64,000 nt of DNA from Rhabdornis inornatus (taxonomy: Eukaryota; Chordata; Aves; Passeriformes; Rhabdornithidae). The stretch covers positions 434,001 to 498,000 of the forward strand of contig VWZS01002260.1 of the NCBI GenBank assembly GCA_013397075.1, read 5' to 3'. Below are positions 12,417 to 24,800 of the stretch, one piece after another. Under the pieces are notes generated by a model, which had not been told where the DNA came from, did not search any database, and saw only the letters and a program-made list of their open reading frames with translations. The stretch's first letter is position 1; every line of letters starts with the position of its first letter. The position numbers were made by a program, and so were the translations under genes.

Positions 12417-15400
12417 TCTGTTTTATACAGACTCCTATAACATTAAGGTTAGAAATAATGTTTATCACAATTCTGAATCTATACATAGCCAGTGTCAATT
12501 CAGCAAATATCACACTCTATCTGTTGGTGCTACACAGAGTTCTTGTAGGGTTATTCTTGGTACTTTAACTTCCTAAGATTCCTAGTAAAATGTTTGGCTC
12601 TTCTACCTTAACCATGTCAGCTGCCGTTCTGATCAGAAGGCAGTGCTGTTTGCTGTCTTCCTTTTTTTGGCTGTTAGACCAGATGGCAATAGCTTGTTTT
12701 CCAGATTAGGTTAGTTTAGCCAAGATGTGTGAAGACAAGCAGGGGTATAAATGCAATATGTTGCAAATAACAGTATATCTTAGCAATTAGTTTTATTAAA
12801 CCTGTTGGCAGCTTATACAGTATTGTCCTTACATATGTCTTTCAATGATTTTAACAGATAGATAGTTTGGTGATTCTTTTTGCTTTTTTGCTAGACAATA
12901 CCCTTTTTAAAAAGTAAATAATTATATGGCTGCAGAAAGCTTGTGTAGTAATATAAATAACAAATATATATAAATAAGCACTAGTCTCGAGGCTGCCTTA
13001 CTAAATAGTCAGACACTCTATACTGATCTTGCTTTTTTTTCACTGCTTGAATTGAATTTTTCTTGAAGGAGTGACATGCATATTTGTATTGTGGAAGGCT
13101 TGTGACAACTGCATGTGTGCAGAAAACAGTTTCATTAACTTTTCTTGCTAACACTGGAGACCTGCATTAAGCCATTAAGGCGCTATAAATAAGAATAAAC
13201 CCTGCTGTTATATACTCAGCTGAGGTTTATTATTTAGAGAATAAATCCCTGGTTTGCAACTTATTTTTCTTTGCTCTTATCATAGTCACAGTGCTTCATA
13301 ACAGTTTACTGACAGTTTTGGCATTCTGAAAAGCCACAAACCTTTTCATTGTGTGATTACATCCTTCTCTTTACAGCTATCTGTTTACTTGTCCTAACAA
13401 AACAATACATTGCAAGTGGCTGGGAGAAAACAAAGATGATTGGTGAGTGTTGTGTTTGTTCTCATGCTAATTCATCAGCTTGAATTCAGCACTTGGGTCA
13501 AGCAATGCAGATAAGTCTAAAGTTAGAAAGCTTATGGAGCTGCTTGACATATGCTTATTTTTAAATATACTACTACATCCCAGTGCCTAAACATTTTGCT
13601 TCTGTAGATTTTTACCTAACTTTATAGTTAGCATTATGCAAAGTCATAGCGGTGATGGAGTCAGGAGTTATAGCAGTGATGCTGTAGTTAGAGCTGCAAG
13701 TGTTTTTTAAGTATGCACCTTTTGTTTTAAAGCATTTACAAATTTTTGAAAATTTCATATTTGGTGGAATTAAGTTCTTCTATTTTCTTCTGTTCTATTG
13801 GATGCTGTTTTACCAAAGTGTTTTCTATATTATTTCTGGGAATAACCATGCTTGTTGGGGTACCTAAACTTTGATTTATATATGCAATTCATCTAACTTC
13901 CCATGGGATTTTGTCTAGTTTTGCCCTTCCTGTGACAATTTGAGATGTAGGCCCTTACCTGTCCTAGATATTACTAAGAGACAGGTTGACTGAATTGTAC
14001 ATGCCTGGTCTTAAATCCAAAAGGAGCCACAATATCATCTTTAATTAAGATATTTTGTGCAGTGGAATGCTGGAAGAAAAATATATAAGGCTGTATGTTA
14101 ACAGTAGTCTTAAGAAAAAAGAAATATAAAGAAAGCAAGTACTTGGTCAGACCCTAATCTCCCTTCCTTAACAAAGTTTGCAGAAAAATGAGAAATGCAG
14201 GCTCTGATGTTCAAACCAGGTTGGATGTACATGTGGGATAGTGATTCATTGTAAAGGGTAAACCTTTTAGTTTAAAATCAAAGCCTTTAACAGTATTATT
14301 CACTAATCAGTATGCTTCTACTTACATGTTCAAAATGCAGTCCTGGCAAAAATGCTGTCTTGAAATGAAGTGACAGATATCAAATGCCAATGGAACTGTA
14401 GCAGGCTTTTCAGAATTGCTGCTTCTAATTTTCAGGCAGCTGCTGCATTAGATTCCAGTTAACGATCTCAGTGCCTGCTTGGTTGTCTGTGTTGGGATTT
14501 CTGAGGGGGAGTATTTTTTCCTTTAACTAGTTCCAGTGAGCATTTGTTGGAGTTTAAAGTTTGGAGTTTGAAAACAATTCTCTTCTGTCTGGATAGTTGT
14601 GAAGTGCAGAACAGTCTTTTCCTTCTCTTCTGAAAGTGCATTTAACCACTATGGAAGAAAATGCTTTGGCAATATTAGTGGCTTCTACTTGGTCACTAAA
14701 CCACTGGGGTTTATTACGAATTACCTTTTACACCTATTTCTTTTCATACATTACTTGAAAATAAACAAGCTGGGATAAAATTTCTAAAATTTGTCAATAG
14801 ACTTTCTTGTTGTTAACGCAACTGAATTCTTAGAAGGGAAAGAAAACATGGGTTTTTGACCTGACTTAAAAAAACTTCAAATTACTTTTCTGGTATTGTT
14901 TTAAGCTTTGTACTCTGTTTCCATCCTAGTTTGTGCTTTGCATTTGATCTTTGCTTGCTATAGGTCAGAACTGGGTTCAGAGCACATAGGCTGTCCTGAA
15001 TTTGAAGACTTTTTAAAGGGAAATGTTAAATTAAATGTTTTAGCAGGTATTTTGTAGACTGATTGAGACAGCTAGACTTGCAAATGACACCAACAGTTTG
15101 GTTTTTTTTTTTGTCTAAAATGCAAATTACTAAAATACCTTTACAGTTAAGATGTTTTTAATTAGAAAAGTTGTTCTGAATTACACAAACAAATATCTAA
15201 GAAAAGAAGAAAGCAAAAGGTACAAGTAACTCTCTTAACCAGAATAAGTTATGGCTACTGCATGAGGCAGTAGCCGTGCTTTCCACAAGTGTCGTTTCCT
15301 GAATGGTATCGTTGTTAACCAAAACTTCTGAAGCTGTGATTGGTGGGAGTGCACGTGAGGGGCTGGGAATGCAGTAGGACCATCTGTCTACCCTCTGTCT

Positions 15401-16306
15401 AGGGGCGGTGGGCTGCTGCTTGTTCCAGTGTTCTTGCTGCGTGGCTGAAAAAATTAAATGAAATTGCAGTTTTGTTTCTTAGAAATCTTTTATTATATTT
15501 GCCTACAAATACATATTGCTCTTTAATTCATGAAGTTTCTAGAGAACCCATGGTGGTTCTATTCTTAGTAGGGCTCAAAACTAGAGCAGAGTAGAGTTGT
15601 TATTTATTAAGGTCTTTGAAAAAGTTGGTATGTTAATACTGATACCTTGCACAAATTTAACTTTTAGGCACTTTTTATTCATTCAATCTGTATTTTTCCT
15701 TCAGATTTAATTGCGTATAGTGACACAAGTCCTCCATGGCCATAAACTGTCATAGCACCATTGATTCTTCGTCTTCTTCTCTCCATCCCTGAAGTATTGA
15801 TACCTACATACAGCTTCACTCTGGTTTGTAAGTCCTGTGCTGCTAAACAGCTCCCAGAGGAGGCCACATTTCAGTGATGGATGGAGGCTGTGTGTATATG
15901 GTGGGTGTTGAAAATTATTCAGAACATTAACTTTGCTGCAGAATTATGATTCAGTTTTAAGGTGGTGTTCAGTTTTCGTTCTTCACCAGAGGGGAATGGA
16001 GTCCATAGTGAGTAGGTTTGCAGTCCTGCTCAGATTCAGTGTTTAGGCCAGTTGTGTTTAATGCAGCTTTTGGGCAGGGAAACAGCTTGAGAGCTGCTCA
16101 GTGCCTCAGGCTACCAGCTGCTTGCTGAATTGGCCTGGGAGCAGAGTGGAAAGAAAGCTGGGACGCCAAGTCAGCTGCCTTCGGTGCTGTTCCCAACTCG
16201 AAGAAACCTGCTTATTGGCGTAACATGGCATCCAGCAGTGTACATATACAGCAACAGTTTGCTCAGGGGTGGTGCTGTCAAGACTGGATGTCCAGTTCCT
16301 TCACGT

Positions 16307-17121
16307 TGTGATAAATGTGATTCGTGCTAATTAAATTGTAACTATATTAGCAAAATTGTATTTAGATCAATAGAAGACAGTTGTTACAGAGTGAGGGGGG
16401 AGATGGGTGACACAGGGCAAAGGACATCTTCCAGATGTTGGGAGTCGAAGAAGATGTTGGAAGGAAGTCAAACAAGACTGTTGAAAGGGAATAGTAGAAG
16501 GACGTAGGTCTGACAAACAGGATCTAGAAACAGAAAGCTGCGACCTTGAAATGGGCCAGAATGGGATGATTCCAGGCATGGGACCCAATTAAAGTCTTGT
16601 TATGGAAAACATCTGCTCAGTCACATAGTGCACCTGCGCTACCTGCGGGTCACACCTCGGTCATTGATGAAGACAACGAGCCTTCACTGGAAATAAGACC
16701 CTCAAAAGGATGGGAGACCCCTAACCCATTAGTAGAGCATGTGCCATACAACACAGTGACGTAGATTTTAGGAATAGAAACTAGGAGGAGTTTTCTAGAA
16801 ACTTCTGTAGCGTATGGTATATAAGTGGGATTGTTAGCCTTGATGCTTTTTGGTGAGGAGGGGCAAGTCTCTCCCCGTATCCCTGGTCAGAGGGGGGCCC
16901 CTCTCCGGTCGGTTTTGCTTATGCTTTATACGAACCTCAATTATGCTAAATTACTTACTGCCAAATTTTGCTTATCCTAAAATATATGTATTCAATACTT
17001 TGATTGTATTCCTCTCCAATACTTTGATTGTATCCATTTATAATTGTTACTATTAAAAAGTTGCTGCTACATTTAATCTTGTTGTTTGATAAATTGGAAA
17101 AATAGAACATCATTCATAACA
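16307..17121 (+). mobile_element. Solo LTR of an endogenous retrovirus, copy 2 (complete)
   Basis: An 815-base element begins TGTGATAA and ends TTCATAACA, the TG...CA inverted termini of an LTR. The boundaries were set by comparison with the copy at 1808-2031, where similarity starts and stops at the same bases. It contains a TATA box (TATATAA, 16818-16824) on the + strand. A hairpin-prone GGGGGGCCCC run follows it near 16891, and a possible polyadenylation signal ATTAAA lies at 17052-17057. A 23-base unit containing CAATACTTTGATTGTAT is duplicated in tandem near 16993-17036. No clear target-site duplication was seen and no gag, pol or env sequence flanks it, so it is read as a solo LTR formed by LTR-LTR recombination. 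Confidence 0.8.
16818..16824 (+). promoter_or_regulatory. TATA box of LTR copy 2
   Basis: TATATAA lies about two thirds into the LTR, at the usual place before the U3/R boundary. In copy 1 only ATAAG of this site remains, directly after the N at 1834. Whether the LTR still drives transcription in intron 1 cannot be told from sequence. Confidence 0.55.
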
Positions 17122-17743
17122 TCGAGCCAGTGTGACTGAAGTTTGAATCCACGTCTTTTTCTTCTCTTGGGCAACACTTGAAGGCTGCTGAGCTGAAATT
17201 TATTTTAAGACTGAGTCTTTCCTCATCTGAGTGGGAGCTTTCACAATGAAGCATGGCAGGCACATAAAACATACTGAAGAGAGAGCCTAAATAATATCTG
17301 GAGATAGATACAGAAGGAAAATATATGTAGAGGACAAAGAACATGGTTTGGTAAAGTAGAGCAGTATGCTCTGAATTATTCTTCCAGTTATTTGGACTTG
17401 ATTTTGACAGCCAGCAAGGCTCTAAATGTGTCTTTCATTAAGTGGTAAGTGCTAAGTTAGAGGGTAAAGAAGAATTTCTGATTTTGATAGATTTCTTTGT
17501 TCAGAAATCCCAGGAGGTTCTTATGCTTCTGTGAAAAATGTGAGGAATTTGAAATGTTTGGTTTTGTTAATCTTTAATTTGTTAAAATCCATGACACGCT
17601 ATTTTCTTTGGGAAGATTTTGTATGCAGTTATGCAGTTAACACTTGGATTTGAAGTAAATGCTAATAAGCTTGTTTTACCTAAGACAGTCATCTGTTTGA
17701 ATGTGCAAGGAATGTAGACGATTAACTGCTTATGATCCCAGTC

Positions 17744-17800
17744 ATTTGTTTCTGTAATTATTTAAACATTTCCATTTGGGTGATTTGTTTCTGTAATTAT
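17744..17800. repeat. 39-base tandem duplication
   Basis: ATTTGTTTCTGTAATTAT occurs at 17744-17761 and again at 17783-17800. It is a local duplication in intron 1 and creates a repeated NYRNK motif in a minus-strand open frame, which has no other sign of being a gene. Confidence 0.75.
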
Positions 17801-20800
17801 GTAAATATGGTTCAGCTGGGTTTTCAAATATTTTTAGAGGTGTGTATGGGTCCACTGCATTTTCACAGGTGATTTTATTAGAGATCCTGGGTCTGTCCAT
17901 TTCTCTCCAAGTGTTTTTTGTTAGTAACTTTCGAGCTTGTTGAGAAACTGCTTTGACTTGAAAGGGCAGTGACCTTGAAGTGATGGTGTATAGATGAAAT
18001 GTTGCTATTAGTGCTTCTGCTGAAGGAGAAGACATAACTTGCCCATTATTGGTTATTTTGTGGTGGCATGTGACTGTCAAACCAATTTGTTGCTAGCCAT
18101 ATTTGTGGTTCATTGCTACAAGAGGAGGCTCAAGAAATTTAAGTCATGCCAAGAGACTGTTACAGAAATAGGATGAAGGCACATTGAGAAGAACATGAAG
18201 ACAAGTAGGTGAGAAAACGAACTTGTTCTACTGTTTACGAAGCATCTACTTCAGCCAGCTAAGGACTTTCTGCAAGGAATTCATCTGCTGGTAAATAATC
18301 AGTTCAGCAACTATTATTACAGTGATCATATTGGTACTTCCTACGTGCAAACTGTCCTTGCAGTTGGTGAAGGTTTGCTTGCAGGACATCTGCAGCTGAC
18401 AGAACAGAGTTTATCCCAAGGGTATGGCAGTTATATCGTGTATTACAGTGAAATTAAACAAGCAGTAATAAATAAGTGAGAGACAGAATATCTTATGCCT
18501 TAAAATTATCCTGTATTATAGTTTTATGAAAACCTGTCTGGTATTCAAAGGTATCACTTATCTAAATGCTGCATATCTTTATAAGTGGGTGTAGTTATGT
18601 AATGTGAAATGTAGAGTGTATGATCTTAACCCTCTTTAAGCATTTGGTTCTTAATTTTGCGTAGGTGTTTTTCCTACAACACAAAGTGTAAATAGAATGC
18701 AGTGAAAGTAATGAGACTGTCGGACATATTCTTCACTGGATCTCTGAGAGGAAAGAAATCACCCATCCTGATTTTTAAAACTTTTAAAAATTGTTTTCAG
18801 TGAAATCAGTCCAACCTTATGTAGACAGATTCTTGTAATCAAAGTTATATTTGCAGGGCAGTCATCTAAGGAGATTTTTGGTAAACATGATATATTTAGC
18901 AAATACTCCCTGTCTTCCACATGTAAAATGTCTTTAAAGGATATATTGCATTTTCTACCGTATTTCTAAAAGTATGTAAGTATAAACCGTTTATCAGCCA
19001 TTACAGGGCTTCTACTTCCGAGATTATTTAAATTTTATAGAAGAGCAAATCAAGTAGTTAATCAAATGCCCATTAACTCCTCAAATTCTCTAACTTTTGA
19101 TTACCTAGGTGTCCCAAAGACTATTCTCAGTTGCAGGTTGCCATTACTGGACCTCTTCCCCTCTCCAAATAATAAACTAACCAACCTTATCAATAAATAA
19201 AATTGATATACATAATTTTAAGAGTTAAACTGACTTTTCAGTAAGTATCAGAAGAGCTTCTTGACTTCACAGGAAAAACTGCTGACTATTTGTGACTGGG
19301 AAAAATGTGCGCTTTGACAAAACTTGCAATTTTCTTTACTGTATTACTCATAGACTAGAGTGAAATAGGCCCTTAGGATGGCTGAGCAGGTTGGACACTT
19401 CCAGGTGCTTCCTCTGCTTCTCACTTCAACTTCCCTTGCACTTCAGCAGTTTATATCTTTCACTCCATTTCAGCTTTTGTTTTTTAACTATTGCAGTTAT
19501 TTCAAAAATGTGATTTCAGTGCTTCATCTCAAAGATCAGCTTTTGTTTTAGTTTGAAATGTAAAGCTTCCTTTTTTCATAATATGACTGCCTGTATACTT
19601 CAGGCTTGTGAAGGTTCTGCTCCTTACCTGAGTTCTTGCTTTCCCCCTCGCCATAGTAAGCTGAAGGTGGTTGGATGCAATAGCCTTTCTGCTAATTGCA
19701 TCCACTCATACAGCTTTAATACCTTATGCATGGTCTTTAAAGTGTCCTTATCACACTAATCCTTGAATCATCAAGGTTTAAAATACCTCATTAGAGGAAT
19801 ACTTTTCATCAATCCTCTTGCAAATCGTGTCTCTTCCTCGCAAATGTTTGTCTCTTCTGTGTAAAAGAGGAAGCTCTGTGCCAGCCAGCCTTTATCAGCC
19901 TTGGGGTTCTGTGCAGCTATGATTCAAATCTAGCTTAAATCTACTACCGTGATGTAGAAAATACCAATTAAATTGGTTTCATTTCAGCCTCTCTAGGTGG
20001 TATTCAGTATCCATGTAGCCTTGGGCAGCCACATGGTTAACTATGTTCCCTACCAAATGCTTTCTCTAATCTATTACTGGCAGGAAGGGGAGAGTTGCCA
20101 GCCCCATTTTGTTGTAGCCATCTTCAGAGAGATGAAACCTGAGTCTGTTGCCTCATCTCCTTCCAAAGTAGGATGTTTGCCAGCATTGATGGGAGGGGTA
20201 GCAAATGAGAAAGGAAGGAGCGAAAACTGTGACTGATGTAGTGGGGAGCAACAGATGTCATGTGGAAAATTGAGATATACTCAATAAGCATTTCCTACAA
20301 ACATTTTCATACTGAGGTAACTTAGTTATGGGGTGTGAGATATGAGCATATGAGAGAGTGAGTGAGTTTAAGCTTTGAAGCATTTCAGACAGATGGAAGT
20401 TTGTGGTTTAAGACAATTTATGTAGAATTACAGGGTAGGCTATTCACAGCTTGATGATTCTGCTTTAAAAGTGATTTATGTTATAATTAAAGAGATTTGG
20501 TAAAAGAGAATAGAAGGAGCTGGGCTAAAGTATCAAGGGAAGTAAAGGTCAAGAGCTGCTGCTGCTGTTAAAAGCATGTCATCCATAAAGAGCTACCCTG
20601 TAAAAGAACATAATACAGAGAATTACAGGTTACTCTTGTGATAACTTCAGCTTACACTGTTGACAAATGCAGATTTCTTAGAATACATTATTAAAGGCAG
20701 TATCACCATAAATGAATGAGAAAAAGTGCTTTGACATCTGTATTGCAAATTGTATTAAAGTACATATCTGGAACAGAAAAAAACTGAGTCTCAATCAGCA

Positions 20801-21644
20801 CGTGATATTTGATCTTCAACAGCATAAAAGCAAAAGCTGTAGTACTCTGAGTTTTATTTTCCAGATAACCTTTTAGCACTTGAAGCAATGTTTGATAACT
20901 CTACTGCCCTTTGTATAAAAGGAAAAGTGGATTATTTGCAAAGTACTCACTCTGCTAAAATGTGTTGTTCATAGCCTGCCTTTCCATGTTTCTTTCTTTT
21001 TGATGTATTTGATATATTTCAGTATTCAGAGATCACTCACCTTAATGTTACCTGTTTTGTAAGCACCTCTTGTTTCTATTCTTGTCCAGCTTCAAATTAA
21101 TAAAGCTAATTGAATGTTTGCAACCCCATTTATTGTAGTTCTTTACTCTTGGGACTTGTATCAAATGAAATAAAAAGCCGATGGTTTCATCTGAATGACA
21201 GTGCTTCTGCACAGTCAGTTGACTGTGGTCTCTGGTGTTAGTATTTCTGGAAGGCTCATGTTCTTTAAATTGTTTATTTCTTCCGTTATAATTTTTAACT
21301 AGGGGTATTGTAAACATTATATGGGGTATTTCAGGGATGTCTCCATTTTCATAGTGCGTTACAGACCTTCCTTTAGAGATGGTGACTCTAAAAACAGTGT
21401 GAGTCACAGACTATGGTCCATGTTCCCTAAGCATATTGTTTTCTAGGCTTTGTGTTGTGTTGGACTGTCTTTCATTCATTTTTATTGGTGAAGTTTTGTT
21501 CAGATATGTCAGAAATACATAGTACAGCAAGTGTTTTGTTTATTGCTAAGGAGTTACTGCTTTTCAGCAGATTGTGTTCTAAAGGTTTGAACTTCAGAAT
21601 TGGTGACACTTACGTTGAAATTGTATATTTTTCTTCCTTAACAG

Positions 21645-21883
21645 AAAGGGCTATTGCAAGGCATGAAGTCAGAGAAATAGAGCAACGTCATACAGTAGAT
21701 GGTCCCCGACAAGATGTGACACTGGATGAAGAAGATGATGTGGTGATTATTTACAACAGAGTACCCAAGACTGCCAGCACGTCCTTCACAAATATTGCCT
21801 ATGATCTCTGTGCGAAGAACAAATACCATGTTCTGCATATCAATACAACCAAAAATAATCCTGTTATGTCTCTGCAAGATCAG
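21645..21883 (+). CDS. HS2ST1: HS2ST1 exon 2
   Basis: The acceptor is a long pyrimidine tract ending TTCCTTAACAG, with exon start at 21645. The donor is CAG|GTAAGCT at 21883/21884, close to consensus. The exon is 239 bases: two bases finishing the Glu42 codon, then 79 codons to Gln121. It encodes the stem helix (ERAIARHEVREIEQRH), an acidic stretch (TLDEEDD) and strand IIYN. The PAPS 5'-phosphosulfate loop RVPKTASTSFTN follows with Lys83, then the first sequon (NTT at residue 108). In-frame codons run open upstream of the acceptor but do not resemble HS2ST1 exon 1, so the exon boundary is preferred over an internal start. Confidence 0.98.
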
Positions 21884-24800
21884 GTAAGCTGCTAAATTTG
21901 GGATGTCTTTATGAAACAAGGGAAGAGCACAGGAAGAAAAGTGTTCTATTGCAAATTTAGGTGATCTGATGTACTTGGCTTTTTTGTCATATTTTCCAAT
22001 ATAAATCTAATGTTTTCATATTTTCTTTGTAGAGAATTAATATTATTTCTTCGTAGGTTTAGGTTTTTGCTTGGCTGCTGGATGTGGTGTCTGTTTATTG
22101 GACAAAACAAAGCTAAAAGGGGGCATGACTGGGGTAGAAATGACCTTTGTTGTTATAATTGTTTTGGCTGTGTAATACAACTTCCTGTCATCTCCATCTA
22201 CAGTGAATGCAGTCTTAGGCAATTTACTCTCTGAGTAGTGCAGGCACTGTGCCATGCTGTCAGGGCTAGACTTGTGTCTTTGGTACTGGGGCTGGTTAGG
22301 TCTCACAGGTGATAAAAAACATACAGAAAAGTGCTTGTAAGTAGCTTGCACTGCAAAGGACAGCTGATTTTGCTGCTTCGTTTAAAAGTTCTCACTAAAA
22401 TCACTGTAGTACCACACTAGAAACAATAATGGCTACTGTATTTAAAAAAGAATATTTTAAAAATAGGATGAGGATTCAGTGCTGTGTTTTTGTTAGGCTG
22501 GGGTGAGGAAGTAGGTTTATTGGTTTATTTTCTTTAATATTTCCTTGGCTGTAATAAGTGAACTTGCAGAGAATCCAGGTTAGAGATCTGAACCATCACT
22601 GTCATCGTGCCTGCCTGTAAAACAAATGTTTCCGGTCTCTTTACTGCCAGTTGTATGCTGGTCGCTGAAGTTGATATGCAGCAGAGGCAGGAACTGCTCT
22701 GCATTGCAGCATGTCAGCACTGAGCCTTCCAGCTCCTCTAAGTGTCTGTCTATGGGCAGAAGCAGCTCAGCCGGCTGGACTGGGGCAGGGGGAAGCAGAT
22801 GCTCAAGGCACTCCACTTCCAGTTCTGTTTGTGGGGGAAAGGTTGAGGCAGGGATCTCCGTGCAGAGGAAATAATGGACTTGGGTGATACCAGAATCTGT
22901 TTTGTGATAGTGGGGTTGTGCTACTGTTGAGTATTTCCTCCTGTGAAATTGTTTCCTGCAATTTGAAGGTGATACTGTCATACGTGATCACTGCGTTTAT
23001 GAAGTCTGGTAGCCATCACTATGGTCCTGTCCACTGCATAGAGCAAGTACTAAAAACCTGTGCACCAAGAGCAGAGTGATATTTCAAAAGATTTAATAAG
23101 TCTATATCTGTTAATTAAAAATCGTGCTCAAGTCAGTCATACCTAGTGCTGCACTTCCCACTAAATTCTGTTGTTGCCAAGGTGTCTCTTGAAATGGAGG
23201 TCTGTCCTGAAGGATAGGAGAGCTAGTCATTGAATAGGTGTTAATTAAACACAGGCTACCTTAAATTCCTACTTCTGTTTGAACTTAATTCAAATAAAAT
23301 TTGTTCTTTGCTGGCTTAGTTTTATAGAAGAGAAACTCTTCATCTTCCCTCTAATAATAATCTATTGAAAAATGAAAGTCTCTGTGCTGAGCATGTACAC
23401 AATACTGTCAGTCCTACCTTCATTTGATACTATGCTCTTGTCCAAGGTGGTAAATTATGTAGTTTAATTAGACACTTGATACTGTTCTTCTTTGGTGGCC
23501 ATTAACTGGGAGATGCTGACAATGAAGAACTTCATATATTGCATAGTTGTTCAAAGATGCAGAAATAATTATTCATCTTTAATACGTGGAGATAACAGCT
23601 TGCCATTGTAAGTAATAGTGCATAATTCTAGAGATGGCAGGGATGCTGAGTGGTAGCTGATGGTGTTTACTCTGTGTAGGCTTGGATTAACATGACCTAT
23701 TCATATGCCACCTTCACCAGTATAGCTCATTTAGCTGCATTAGGTGTATATGTTCCAGTAGTAAAATACATAAGCATATCATAGAGACAAAATTGTTCTG
23801 TCATTGATACTGTTTGTTAAAGCTAATCTCCCTAAGCAAGGTGAAGATTGCTTCGGGCCTGGCAGAAATTTGTAAATTAGTGAGCGTTCTTTTGTGCAGT
23901 TTTTCTCCTGTACTCTTTCCAAACTACTGTGATTTTCTAACAGATTTTAAGTTCTCTGCCCATATGTGAAACCTTTACTTCTTGCATGCAGTATGAAAAG
24001 AATGATATTTAAAATCCATTCCAAATATAGTCTGTATCTGATTTGAGGTAATCCGATAAGAGTTCCTAACACCCATTTTAGTTTAGGTGTAACTTGTCCC
24101 AGCAGCCCTCCTTTCCTTTTCAGCACCTCTGGCAGCAGGATCCTGGGAGCTGCCCCTCTTTCCCCAGGCTGGGCCTTTTCTTTGCAGCAAGCTGAGTGCC
24201 ATGTTGCCCATATTGCATTTCTGACCTGTATGGTCTGTAGTAGAAACATTTGCTTTTCCTAATGAAGTCGGAGTGGTTGTTTGATTGAATTCTGTTTGCT
24301 GCTTGCATGTGTGAGCAGTGACACACTGTCTGTAAAGGAATGCCTGTGTTATGGCTATCAGGATGGCATACCAGCCACACAAACTTTATTGACTTTGTTA
24401 CATGGTGAAGTTGTCATCTAAAACATTTAAAATTAAATGATTGTTCTGCATTACAGCATGTATTCTTGATACATTATTTAAAAAGTGGGTGTGAGAACAT
24501 TCTCTATACTGTTATGAACGCTACAGTTATCCAGTGTTTCAGTCCCTCAGCTTCCTGTTTTCTGTTTCTACGGTTTTTTTCTCCTTCAGTTTCTCTCTCA
24601 ATTTTTCTCAGTAGAGCAGCATGAAAATATATTATCTTGCTTCCAAGTGCATTCTAAAACAGTTGGTCTCTGAGAGGACAGAACAGTCATAGTGGCTTTA
24701 GCGGTACTTATTTCCTCTGTTAGTGCAGGTTTCTGGGGCTGGAAGTGAATCAGAAGTGGAACAAGTGAAGAGGCTGCAGCAGCTCTGTTAGAAGTGGAAG

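Larger units (their letters stand above)
1..21644 (+). other. HS2ST1: HS2ST1 intron 1, 3' part
   Basis: No exon could be supported upstream of the acceptor at 21643-21644. The first exon seen is exon 2, which begins with the last two bases of a Glu codon, so a coding exon ending in phase 1 must lie upstream. In known orthologues exon 1 encodes the short cytosolic tail, the membrane anchor and the start of the stem, and intron 1 is the longest intron; that fits at least 21.6 kb here. The sequence is AT-rich, with stop codons in all frames apart from short open frames that look random. Contents that can be named are given separately: two LTRs, a CpG-rich islet, a CR1 tail and small local duplications. 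The remaining stretches (1-1807, 2840-5300, 5420-7200, 8660-12380, 12420-16300, 17810-21640) show nothing I can name beyond short homopolymers and AT-rich microsatellites. Confidence 0.8.

Noticed and set aside
17742..18080. 112-codon minus open frame in intron 1
   Set aside because: Its C-terminal-like repeat comes from a 39-base DNA duplication, and no family or promoter is evident; treated as a chance frame.
21048..21407. 119-codon minus open frame just upstream of exon 2
   Set aside because: No recognisable motif, AT-rich codons and no polyadenylation or splice support.
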